In this document: positions 1 through 6,638 of the stretch, piece by piece
Numbering within the stretch: position 1 is the first letter of the stretch
Layout: each line of letters begins with the position of its first letter
Made by a program: the position numbers and the translations under genes
The notes under the pieces: model-generated
What the model was told of the DNA's origin: nothing
Databases searched by the model: none
Seen by the model: the letters and a program-made list of their open reading frames with translations, nothing else
Source: Chlamydiota bacterium
Lineage (GTDB): Bacteria; Chlamydiota; Chlamydiia; Chlamydiales; Rhabdochlamydiaceae
NCBI GenBank assembly: GCA_023265495.1
Contig: JAHFTP010000027.1
Coordinates: forward strand, 1-13,422
Direction of reading: 5' to 3'
Length of the DNA stretch: 13,422 nucleotides

Positions 1-18
1 GTACGTGTGCTCGTTGTT

Positions 19-939
19 TCATAGAAGACTCATAACTATTTTCCTCCGCAGAGAGTCTCGATCCATTTCGTGCACATGGACGAACTCCTTCACAGGAATA
101 GGACGGTAGAGATTGTGTTTTTTTATAGTTTCTACATCGATTTTTAAGGGGTCGTGCAGGGGAGGGACTGTATCGTATTGCATCCCATAGAGAAGATCAT
201 GCCCTCGGAAGGGACTTGCAAACTCTTGCTCTAAGAGCTCCTTCCAGTTTTTTTCTGCTTTGTGTCCCCAGGATGCCACTTTTTTTTGTAGCTCTTCTTT
301 TGTTTTAACCCAGCTGTAGTGATGGATAAGAGGAAAAGTATCGATTCCTGGGACGTAGTCGATATTGCTGCCCTCGATCTCATAGAGCATCCCTTTTCTT
401 TCTAGTACGCTAAAGAGACTTTTTGTTGAGATCTTTTCTTTTTTTGCGAGTAAGGGTCCGCTTTGCCATGTTTTAGCACGGTAGGAGGCGCTGCGAAAAT
501 AGAAATAGGCAGCAAATCTTATGGCACTAAAAGGGGATCTATCAAATTCTTCAAGCCATATGGAAAACCGATTTTCTTCGAGGATTTCGTCAGCATCGAT
601 GAAAAGCACTTCGTCGATCCCTTCATGTACATATTGAAACCCTATGTGTCTTGCTGTGCTATGCCAGTAGTGGCTCCAGTCCGCATCTTCTTTTTGGTAG
701 GGACAGTATTCTCCATAGGGTTTTGTCTCATCGAAAGTAAATTGTATAAACTGACAGTCTCTGTGCTCGGCATAGGAGCGGTGCAACAGCTCTTTATCTT
801 CTGGTGTCCCATCAAAAAAATGTGTGGCAACGGGGATAATGATTTGCTCGCAAAATGGTTGTAGGGCACGGATGCATAGATCTAAGAAACGATAGTCTAC
901 AGTACAGTAATTGATAACGGCTGCCCTATTTTGTTTCAT
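19..939 (-). CDS. glycosyltransferase, family 2-like
   Basis: This 306-residue protein looks like a soluble GT-A-fold glycosyltransferase of the family 2 kind. It has an N-terminal strand-loop-helix region (residues 7-40), then the hydrophobic strand VLFIDADEIL at 111-120. The D115-A-D117 there fits a metal- and nucleotide-sugar-binding DxD motif. A later HHYSWVKTKEEL segment (206-217) is also common in proteins annotated this way. There is no signal peptide or membrane segment, so it probably acts in the cytosol or at the inner face of the membrane, on LPS or another surface glycan. Donor and acceptor cannot be told. The start codon overlaps the stop of the upstream metal ATPase (ATGA), and GAGGG lies four bases before the ATG inside that gene's 3' end, so translation is probably coupled. 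The fold call is reasonable; the precise family is uncertain. Confidence 0.7.
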   Translation of the reverse strand: MKQNRAAVINYCTVDYRFLDLCIRALQPFCEQIIIPVATHFFDGTPEDKELLHRSYAEHRDCQFIQFTFDETKPYGEYCPYQKEDADWSHYWHSTARHIGFQYVHEGIDEVLFIDADEILEENRFSIWLEEFDRSPFSAIRFAAYFYFRSASYRAKTWQSGPLLAKKEKISTKSLFSVLERKGMLYEIEGSNIDYVPGIDTFPLIHHYSWVKTKEELQKKVASWGHKAEKNWKELLEQEFASPFRGHDLLYGMQYDTVPPLHDPLKIDVETIKKHNLYRPIPVKEFVHVHEMDRDSLRRKIVMSLL

Positions 940-2807
940 CTAGCCCTCAGTGCATTTACAATAACGGAAGCGTCGATAATCTCTTGCAGCAGTGCTCCGA
1001 CGGGGGGAGGGATCAGTCCAAAGGCCGCTATGACCATAAGGAGTGTGCTCAGGCCAATTCCTATCCAGATCCCTTGTTTTGCAATGAGGAGCATCCTTTG
1101 TCCTATGTGAACGGCTTCGGCCACTTTCCCTGCGTCATTCACAAGTAGAACAATGTCTGCAGCCTCCGCAGAGATAGCTGTGCCATGAGCTCCCATGGCA
1201 ACACCTACTGTTGCAGCAGCAAGTGCCGGTGCATCATTGATCCCATCGCCTACCATCATCATGGACGCATGTCTTTTCTTGATTTCCTTGACGATATCGA
1301 CTTTTTCTTCCGGAAGGAGGTTTGCTCTGACGTGTTCAATGCCTGCTTCTTTGGCGATCAACAGGGCATTTTCTGCGTTGTCTCCGGTGAGAATGAGAAT
1401 CTCTTGTACTTTAAGCTTGCGGAGCCTCTTAATCATGGAGGGAACTTCTTTTCGCAGGCGATCGCTTAAGAAAATCACACCCGCAAGCTGATTGTTAATA
1501 GCTACGAATATTTGCATTTTTCCCCGGGTAGAAGGGGTCTCAAGATTTTCTTTGTAAGGAAGCGTCTTTTGTAGTTTTTCCTCTACGAAAGAATGGGAGC
1601 CGATAATGATAGATTCATGATCTACTTCTCCTTCCACTCCGCGTCCTGCTGTCTCACGGAAGTTTTGAGGGAAGGGAAGTTTTCCGAAGAGCTTCTCAGC
1701 ATGGAAGACGATAGATTGTGCTGCGCCATAGGAAGATAGTTGTTCTACACATCCCACTTTATAAAGGAGGTCCTCTTCCTTTATTTCTTCAAAACAAATC
1801 ACCTGATCGATAAATGGGGTTCCATAGGTGATGGTCCCTGTTTTATCGAATACGGCAGCATCTACTTTGCCAATTTGCTCAAGGGGAGCTCCTCCTTTTA
1901 CTATGATGCCCGCTTTTGCAGCTCTATTAACGCCGCTGATGATGGCTATAGGAGTAGCTAGAATGAGAGGACATGGAGTGGCTACAACGAGCACAGCCAA
2001 AATGGTGACGGGGTCTTTTGTGATAAGCCAGCCGATGAAACTCATCAGTAACACAAGAGGAGTGAAGTAGACCGCATAGCGGTCGGCCAGTCTTTGAATA
2101 GGCGCTTTTTCTTCTTGCGCTTTGCGCACCAGCTTCACAATCTTTGCGTAGTGGCTCTCTTCGCTGACTTTATCCGCTTGCATGGCAAAGGCTCCATTTA
2201 CAGCCATGCTGCCGCTAAGGACCGTGTCCCCTTCTTTTTTCGAGCGCGACAGAGGCTCTCCTGTTAGGGCAGACTCATCGATCTCTGCTTTCCCTTGCAT
2301 AATGGTTCCGTCTACGGGGATAAGGTCTCCAGGACGCACAAGGAGCCTATCTCCTACCTTCACCGCACTGACATCGATTTCTTCCAGGGTGTCTCCCTTT
2401 TTTCTTCTGGCGTTCCTAGGTGCCCTTTCTAAAAGTGAGTGTAGGGAGGATGAAGCTCTTCTGAGTCCATATTTTTCTATGGCCTCACCCCCTGATTGCA
2501 TCAGGACGACAATGGCTCCTGCAAAGTCTTGCTCCATAATGACTGCTGTAATGATGGCAAGCATGGCAACGATGTCCGCAGCAAATTGACCGCGCAGCAT
2601 CCCGATGCATGTTTTAATCACTATAGGAATGCCACCTACTACAAGGGTAATCAGCCAAACAAGATGAGCAATGGGTGCATGTCCTAGAAGAAATGATCCA
2701 ATGCCCGCGCTGAGCCCAAAAAAGGTACATACGGGGATAGGGTACTCAATGCAAAAATTTTTACAGGTCTGTGTAATCGGCGCGATTTTAGAAAAAAGAG
2801 AGCTCAT
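936..2807 (-). CDS. heavy-metal translocating P1B-type ATPase
   Basis: This 623-residue inner-membrane pump uses ATP to move a soft or transition metal ion across the membrane. Visible parts in order are hydrophobic segments at about 25-70 and 77-105, the actuator-domain TGE (182-184), a transport-site helix ATPCPLILATP (276-286), the phosphorylated aspartate in DKTGT (321-325), TGDN (474-477), MVGDGINDAP (518-527), and two C-terminal helices (about 575-615). The transport site reads T-P-C279-P280-L rather than the CPC of ZntA and CopA pumps. There is no N-terminal heavy-metal-associated domain and no CxxC. The nucleotide-binding domain keeps GRGVEG (388-393), but where the HP dipeptide normally sits the sequence is EQLSSYGAAQ (355-364). 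Substrate is therefore uncertain: Zn/Cd/Pb/Co-type is as likely as anything. No clear Shine-Dalgarno box precedes the ATG, only a purine-rich stretch. It is the first gene of a coupled pair with the glycosyltransferase. Confidence 0.92.
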   Translation of the reverse strand: MSSLFSKIAPITQTCKNFCIEYPIPVCTFFGLSAGIGSFLLGHAPIAHLVWLITLVVGGIPIVIKTCIGMLRGQFAADIVAMLAIITAVIMEQDFAGAIVVLMQSGGEAIEKYGLRRASSSLHSLLERAPRNARRKKGDTLEEIDVSAVKVGDRLLVRPGDLIPVDGTIMQGKAEIDESALTGEPLSRSKKEGDTVLSGSMAVNGAFAMQADKVSEESHYAKIVKLVRKAQEEKAPIQRLADRYAVYFTPLVLLMSFIGWLITKDPVTILAVLVVATPCPLILATPIAIISGVNRAAKAGIIVKGGAPLEQIGKVDAAVFDKTGTITYGTPFIDQVICFEEIKEEDLLYKVGCVEQLSSYGAAQSIVFHAEKLFGKLPFPQNFRETAGRGVEGEVDHESIIIGSHSFVEEKLQKTLPYKENLETPSTRGKMQIFVAINNQLAGVIFLSDRLRKEVPSMIKRLRKLKVQEILILTGDNAENALLIAKEAGIEHVRANLLPEEKVDIVKEIKKRHASMMMVGDGINDAPALAAATVGVAMGAHGTAISAEAADIVLLVNDAGKVAEAVHIGQRMLLIAKQGIWIGIGLSTLLMVIAAFGLIPPPVGALLQEIIDASVIVNALRAR

Positions 2808-2817
2808 GGATCATTGT

Positions 2818-2843
2818 TTTTTTTCTTCATTGAAAGAAAAAAA
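2818..2843 (-). repeat. A/U-rich hairpin in the leader of the metal ATPase gene
   Basis: An inverted repeat with 10-base arms (2818-2827 and 2834-2843) and a 6-base loop lies 11 bases upstream of the metal ATPase start. In the mRNA the 3' arm is the purine-rich AAGAAAAAAA stretch nearest the start codon, which is the only thing resembling a ribosome-binding site there. It contains only one G-C-type pair in an otherwise A-U stem, so it may be weak. A regulatory role is inference. Confidence 0.35.
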
Positions 2844-2950
2844 CAGGTAAATTGCAAGGAAATCTACTTTACAGGGAGTTCTTTTGTGCTTTTACAAGAG
2901 CTATTCTTGTCGAATGATTTTACCGATGGAACAATTAGTTTCCGCACTTT

Positions 2951-2963
2951 GCCTCCGAGAGGC
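2951..2963. repeat. short perfect inverted repeat in the 2808-3057 gap
   Basis: GCCTC-CGA-GAGGC forms a five-base perfect stem with a three-base spacer, in the 250-base gap between the helicase and metal ATPase genes. It is GC-rich compared with its surroundings. No T tract follows on either strand, so it is not a standard terminator. The gap otherwise shows no gene I can support. Confidence 0.3.
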
Positions 2964-3024
2964 GGTGTATTTGGAAAATTAATGGTTGCTTGTATCTGAA
3001 ACCAAAGCAATTGCTCCTAAGCCA

Positions 3025-3043
3025 GGGGAAGAGGATCTTCCCC
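3025..3043 (-). terminator. possible terminator or hairpin after the helicase gene
   Basis: GGGGAAGA-GGA-TCTTCCCC is a perfect eight-base inverted repeat with a three-base loop, starting 15 bases past the helicase stop codon on the minus strand. Its position suits a transcript end or a 3' stabilising stem. It is not followed by a run of T on the minus strand, so intrinsic termination is unproven. Confidence 0.4.
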
Positions 3044-3057
3044 CTTAAGAGATCGTA

Positions 3058-4356
3058 TTAAAAATCTCTTTTTGCTTTGGGTCTATGTCTGTTTTTAGGG
3101 CCTTTGCTCATAGGTTTTGCCGCTTGGAAATGGGGTTTCCTCTCTGACCTGTTGTAACGCCCTCCCCCTTGATTCCTACGTGGAAAAAAGAGCTTTCCGC
3201 CACCGCTATTGTGAGTTTTTGTGGGCTCTAGACCGGGAATAGTAACAGAGAGCATAGGCTGCTTTGTCATTTGCTCGATTTGTGCAAGTAGATATCTTTC
3301 CTTAGGGTGAACAAAGGTAAGAGCTATACCCTTTTCTCCTGCTCGTCCCGTCCTGCCAATACGGTGGATATAGTCTTCTGCTTGCATAGGCAAATCAAAA
3401 TTGATCACGAATGATAACTTGGCTACGTCAATTCCTCTTGCTGCTACATCTGTTGCCACGAGGACTTGAATGGTACCTTTTTTCATTGACTCAAAAGTGC
3501 GGGTTCTCTTGCCTTGATTAATATCTCCATGCAGCGCTACAGCTTTATGTCCCTTATCTGCCAGCTGATCTGCTAGTTCATCAGCAAGCCGCTTTGTGGA
3601 GGTGAATATGATTGTTTGCCCCGTCATCTCGTTTTCTAAGATGTGGTCTAAGATGCGTAGTTTGTGGTCAATGCCATCGACCATATACATGCGCTGTTCA
3701 ATGTTGCTTGCATAACTGTGGTCCGGCTTAATGCGGAGCTGTACCGGATTGTTTTGTAGTTCTTTGGATAAAGAGAGGATGTTATTTCCCAGTGTTGCAG
3801 AGAAAAGAAGCGTTTGCCTTGTCTTAGGACATGCTGCAGCTATCGCTTTTACATCATCTACAAATCCCATGTCTAACATTCTGTCCGCTTCATCAAGGAC
3901 AAGGGCCCCTAATTTAGAAAGACTCAGTCTTCCACGTCCCATATGGTCTAAAAGCCGCCCCGGCGTAGCAACAAGGATCTCATAGCGGCGAGAAAGAGCT
4001 TTGTTCTGCTGGGGGAAAGGTACTCCGCCAAATAGACAAATGGTCTTTACATCGGGTAGGTATTTACAAAATTTTGTTGTCTCAGAAGCTACCTGGATTG
4101 CAAGCTCCCTCGTCGGAACAAGCACCAGAATCCTAGGGATGCCATTCCTTTGATCTTTGTTTTGTAACAGGTGATGCAGCAAAGGCAGCATGAAAGCTGC
4201 TGTCTTACCAGTCCCTGTCTGTGCAGAGGCAATTAAGTCGTGTCCATTCACTATTTGAGGGATGGCCTCTTTTTGTATAGTTGTAGGGGTGGTATAGCCC
4301 ATCTCTTGGATGGCCTTTAAAATTTTTTCATCGAGAGGCAATTCGGTAAAACTCAT
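3058..4356 (-). CDS. DEAD-box ATP-dependent RNA helicase (RhlE-like)
   Basis: This 432-residue RNA-dependent ATPase unwinds short RNA duplexes, and such proteins work in ribosome assembly, mRNA decay or cold adaptation. All core motifs are present: the Q-motif region (GYTTPTTIQ, 20-28), AQTGTGKT (45-52), PTRELA (91-96), TPGR (131-134), DEAD (155-158), SAT (186-188), ATDVAARGID (301-310) and HRIGRTGRAG (331-340). The sequence LDEADRMLDMGF resembles the RhlE group. After about residue 380 comes a tail rich in Gly, Arg and Lys, the sort that helps bind RNA. The start is supported by AAGGG about ten bases upstream. The gene stands alone behind a strong predicted promoter, leaving a leader of roughly 97 bases. 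Family assignment is secure; the RhlE subgroup and cellular role are inferred. Confidence 0.93.
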   Translation of the reverse strand: MSFTELPLDEKILKAIQEMGYTTPTTIQKEAIPQIVNGHDLIASAQTGTGKTAAFMLPLLHHLLQNKDQRNGIPRILVLVPTRELAIQVASETTKFCKYLPDVKTICLFGGVPFPQQNKALSRRYEILVATPGRLLDHMGRGRLSLSKLGALVLDEADRMLDMGFVDDVKAIAAACPKTRQTLLFSATLGNNILSLSKELQNNPVQLRIKPDHSYASNIEQRMYMVDGIDHKLRILDHILENEMTGQTIIFTSTKRLADELADQLADKGHKAVALHGDINQGKRTRTFESMKKGTIQVLVATDVAARGIDVAKLSFVINFDLPMQAEDYIHRIGRTGRAGEKGIALTFVHPKERYLLAQIEQMTKQPMLSVTIPGLEPTKTHNSGGGKLFFPRRNQGGGRYNRSERKPHFQAAKPMSKGPKNRHRPKAKRDF

Positions 4357-4459
4357 GCGTATACAACCCTTGTTTTTTGGTTTAATTAGTCTGCAAAATA
4401 GTGAAAATTCGTGAAATAACTGTTTTTTTTAAATGATGAAAAGGATTGTATAGTATTGG

Positions 4460-4488
4460 ATTATATCTTTTCCAATTAAATGTGTTAA
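4460..4488 (-). promoter_or_regulatory. sigma70-type promoter for the DEAD-box helicase
   Basis: On the minus strand, TTAACA (4488-4483) and TATAAT (4465-4460) are separated by exactly 17 bases. This is five of six and six of six matches to the consensus. Transcription would begin near 4453, giving the helicase mRNA an untranslated leader of about 97 bases. Long leaders occur in some autoregulated or cold-shock helicase genes; whether that applies here is unknown. Confidence 0.6.
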
Positions 4489-4608
4489 AACGTGAAATAT
4501 TTGTTAGGCTTTCTTGCTATTTATCAAGAGAAATAGTCTGTAGACTTTTTTGTAAAGTTAAAATTTTTTGCTCATTCCCTCATCTTTCTAGCTCTTTGCG
4601 CGGAAGGA

Positions 4609-5397
4609 CTAGGGAGTCACTATTTTAGCTAAGGCTTCTTCGTCAGATAGTATTTTATCAAAGGAAGAGTGGGAAAACTGGTACTCAGCGACCTCTGGGC
4701 GGAAAGCTGCTTTATGGGCATCTGCATAGGCATAGCGTAGGCCGACACACTCTACTTGTTTTTTTTCGGCTACCATTTCTAGCTCTTTCACATGAGTCTC
4801 TTTATCGTTAATAAAGATAATTCTTTTAGGAGAGTACCCTATTTTTTCACAGAGCTTAAAGAGAGCCTCTCCTTTGTTGGTAGCAGAGGTGAATAGGATG
4901 CCATTTCTAAAAAGGAGGCCATGGCCTTGGCTTTGAAAAAAAACATCCTCCTTGCTTGGAGCTGTGATTGTTAAATCAATGTGATGCTCTTTGAGTTGTT
5001 TAGAAGTTCTTGTCGCCAGCGCTAGCCCTTGCGTTGTGAGTCCTATAATACAACAGTTTTGTTTTTGTAGGGCTGCTATAATTTTTTCTGTTCCCGGCTC
5101 TACAATTTTCATTTTTGTCAGATGGCGAATCGCTTCCCACTCGGCTAACCCCTTTTCTAATGCTTGCGTGTAGTTCATCCCTGCATTTTGATGCTTTTTG
5201 AGTTGATGAAGAAACCATTCATCACAACCGAGCATCTGAGTGGGGATCAACAAGGTGTCATCGATATCTAATATGATTAGAGTGTCTTCTGCTACATAAG
5301 AGCAAAGTTCTTCGAAATGATCTGTTTCTATGATTTTTGCGTAGGTGAGACTAGATAGGGTAACGAGCAACGCAAGAAAGGATAGGACTCTTTTCAT
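4609..5397 (-). CDS. secreted HAD-fold phosphatase-like protein (DUF2608 type)
   Basis: This 262-residue protein has an N-terminal signal sequence (MKRVLSFLALLVTLSSLTYA, residues 1-20), so it is probably exported to the periplasm or beyond. The mature part is a haloacid-dehalogenase fold: motif I is DIDDT (44-48), with D44 as nucleophile and D46 as general acid. Motif II is the LTT at 120-122. The acidic motif is FINDKETHV (195-203), where an N-D pair replaces the usual D-D. This combination matches the DUF2608 group, found mainly in Chlamydiae and Legionella-like intracellular bacteria. A phosphatase acting on small phospho-compounds is plausible, but the substrate is unknown. It has its own promoter and a leader of about 112 bases, with no obvious strong Shine-Dalgarno box before the ATG. 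Confidence 0.82.
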   Translation of the reverse strand: MKRVLSFLALLVTLSSLTYAKIIETDHFEELCSYVAEDTLIILDIDDTLLIPTQMLGCDEWFLHQLKKHQNAGMNYTQALEKGLAEWEAIRHLTKMKIVEPGTEKIIAALQKQNCCIIGLTTQGLALATRTSKQLKEHHIDLTITAPSKEDVFFQSQGHGLLFRNGILFTSATNKGEALFKLCEKIGYSPKRIIFINDKETHVKELEMVAEKKQVECVGLRYAYADAHKAAFRPEVAEYQFSHSSFDKILSDEEALAKIVTP

Positions 5398-5515
5398 GAT
5401 TTTTTTCTCTGTCTTTGTTTTCGAATTTGATAAACATCTTAATTTGCGTTATTTATAGTTTGTTTGCGATTGCTAAAAAATATTTTCAAACAAAATGTGC
5501 ATTTATCTTGTGCCA

Positions 5516-5543
5516 ATTATAACGTACTAATTCTTGTTTTCAA
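5516..5543 (-). promoter_or_regulatory. sigma70-type promoter for the DUF2608 gene
   Basis: TTGAAA (5543-5538) and a perfect TATAAT (5521-5516) are spaced by 16 bases on the minus strand, in the 210-base gap upstream of the secreted HAD gene. Transcription would start near 5509. The -35 hexamer lies inside an inverted repeat, TCTTG-N4-CAAGA (5532-5545), which could be an operator. Confidence 0.55.
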
Positions 5544-5545
5544 GA
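5532..5545. repeat. inverted repeat overlapping a -35 box
   Basis: TCTTG-TTTT-CAAGA is a perfect five-base-arm inverted repeat that covers the -35 hexamer of the predicted DUF2608 promoter. A repressor bound there would block polymerase. It is short enough to arise by chance in AT-rich DNA. Confidence 0.3.
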
Positions 5546-5591
5546 GTTTTTTGATGGAAAATAGTAGGGAATGTCTTGCAAAAGGGAATTT

Positions 5592-5604
5592 ATCGGTTCC
5601 CGAT
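5592..5604 (-). terminator. weak hairpin after the DUF2905 gene
   Basis: ATCGG-TTC-CCGAT is a perfect five-base stem with a three-base loop, four bases past the DUF2905 stop codon on the minus strand. Only a broken T-rich stretch follows, so termination here is a guess. Confidence 0.25.
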
Positions 5605-5607
5605 GCT

Positions 5608-5838
5608 CTAGTGTTTTCTTAAGAGATAGAAAATGAGGTTGAGTACAATAGTCAGAAAAATGCTCAGTATAAGGGAACTCACAATAGGGAAAGAAACAAA
5701 GTAGTTTTTTCCTTTAACGAAGAAATCTCCTGGAAGTTTTCCTATAGGAAGATCTGTCTTCGATAGAAGCCACAGAACGACTCCCCCTAGTATAAAAACC
5801 ATTCCCAAGAAGATAAGCATTTTTGCAAATATTGTCAT
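5608..5838 (-). CDS. DUF2905 family small membrane protein
   Basis: This 76-residue inner-membrane protein has two hydrophobic helices, at about 7-26 and 50-72. Between them is the sequence LPIGKLPGDFFVKGKNYFVSFP, whose IGKLPGD core is the signature of DUF2905. Members are short, found across many bacteria, and have no established function. The length agrees with the family. The start codon overlaps the stop of the upstream secreted-protein gene (ATGA), so the two are almost certainly co-transcribed and translationally coupled. The pairing hints at a shared envelope role, but nothing more specific can be said. Confidence 0.85.
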   Translation of the reverse strand: MTIFAKMLIFLGMVFILGGVVLWLLSKTDLPIGKLPGDFFVKGKNYFVSFPIVSSLILSIFLTIVLNLIFYLLRKH

Positions 5839-6512
5839 GGACTGCCGGCTAAAGGATTTTTTTCTAATAGGGTGACTTCTGTCATTGGTGTGCCGGGCCC
5901 TTCATTGGCTCGGTATTTAAGTAAAGTAAGAGATTCTTTATCAAACCAGACTTCTGCCTTCCAAAAGCGCTTTCTAAACCCTTGCAGCGTGACTTTGATT
6001 TTCTGCGCTGTGTAGTTTTTCCCTTCGATGGTGATATTTTCCACTGCCTCCTTGGTCGCTATCATGTCGTGAATATCGAGATCTTTGGGATTTACTATAC
6101 AGAACTTATATTCAGCGTTAGTTGAAGATAAAAAAGACTGGAACCCGAACTTGAATTCTTGGATCCATGCTTTGTCTTTTATGTCGTAGGTTTTTGTCTT
6201 TTCTCTCTTTTTCTCTTTGGAAGACACAATCAACTTATTGTTTTGCCTTTTGATAGAAACTTCTTTGCCGATTTGCTTGTCTTGTTGCTGATAGGCAGAA
6301 AGGAAAAATTGGGGAGTACACAGCAAGGAAAAGGCTTGGTCTTTGTCCTCTCCATAAATAGAAAGGTCCGTATTTTGTTTCTCTATCTTCCACTTGGTGT
6401 CTTTGCGTACATTGTCTTTCATCGTTTTGTAAGTGAGCTCTTCGTCAGCGAAAGTCCCTTTCGCTGCAAGGATGAAAAGGGCTAGATAAAGTACCTTGAA
6501 AGGTTTTTGCAT
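5835..6512 (-). CDS. secreted hypothetical protein
   Basis: This 225-residue protein has a typical signal peptide: positive residues at 3 and 6, a hydrophobic core at 7-17, and likely cleavage after FA (22). The mature protein is rich in Lys and beta-prone. Its C-terminal half contains the pattern 'ITIEGKNYTAQKIKV ... KAEVWFDKESLTLLKY', which recalls beta-sandwich periplasmic proteins of the LolA or DUF3108 kind, but I cannot assign a family. There are no clustered catalytic residues. It is the first gene of a coupled pair with a DUF2905 membrane protein. A predicted promoter lies about 40 bases upstream, and GGAAAG about ten bases before the ATG may serve as ribosome-binding site. It probably acts in the periplasm or envelope. 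Confidence 0.75.
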   Translation of the reverse strand: MQKPFKVLYLALFILAAKGTFADEELTYKTMKDNVRKDTKWKIEKQNTDLSIYGEDKDQAFSLLCTPQFFLSAYQQQDKQIGKEVSIKRQNNKLIVSSKEKKREKTKTYDIKDKAWIQEFKFGFQSFLSSTNAEYKFCIVNPKDLDIHDMIATKEAVENITIEGKNYTAQKIKVTLQGFRKRFWKAEVWFDKESLTLLKYRANEGPGTPMTEVTLLEKNPLAGSP

Positions 6513-6557
6513 AAGTGTCTTTCCGCTGCTTTAAGTAAAAATACAATCTCTATTCCT

Positions 6558-6586
6558 GTTTTAATGAAATGACACAAAATTGACAA
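6558..6586 (-). promoter_or_regulatory. promoter for the secreted protein/DUF2905 pair
   Basis: On the minus strand TTGTCA (6586-6581, five of six) and TAAAAC (6563-6558, four of six) are spaced by 17 bases. Transcription would start near 6551, leaving a leader of about 39 bases. The -35 box overlaps that of the divergent plus-strand promoter. Confidence 0.45.
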
Positions 6587-6608
6587 TATTTTAGCTATGA
6601 TTTACTTT
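6580..6608 (+). promoter_or_regulatory. promoter for the membrane protein/LicD-like genes
   Basis: A perfect TTGACA (6580-6585) is followed 17 bases later by TACTTT (6603-6608), a weak -10. Transcription would start near 6615. That lies downstream of the ATG at 6597 and so argues for translation starting at 6636/6639, just after GAGGG at 6629-6633. Confidence 0.45.
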
Positions 6609-6638
6609 GGATTTTTTGTAAATCCAGTGAGGGTGATG

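Noticed and set aside
463..864. Plus-strand open frame of 133 codons opposite the glycosyltransferase gene
   Set aside because: It lies entirely inside a well-supported minus-strand gene, has no recognisable motifs, and its hydrophobic look follows from the complement.
2182..2589. Plus-strand open frame of 135 codons opposite the metal ATPase gene
   Set aside because: The opposite strand encodes conserved ATPase motifs throughout; the Ser/Thr/Ala-rich translation is typical of an antisense shadow.
2814..2999. 61-codon plus-strand frame in the gap left of the helicase gene
   Set aside because: No ribosome-binding site, poly-Phe start caused by a T tract, and no recognisable family. Kept only as part of the gap description.
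4446..4628. 60-codon plus-strand frame from a TTG codon upstream of the helicase gene
   Set aside because: It overlaps the strong minus-strand helicase promoter and the 3' end of the DUF2608 gene, and shows no motif.
6597..6638. ATG at 6597 as the start of the membrane protein
   Set aside because: No ribosome-binding site, and the predicted promoter would start RNA downstream of it; not fully excluded.
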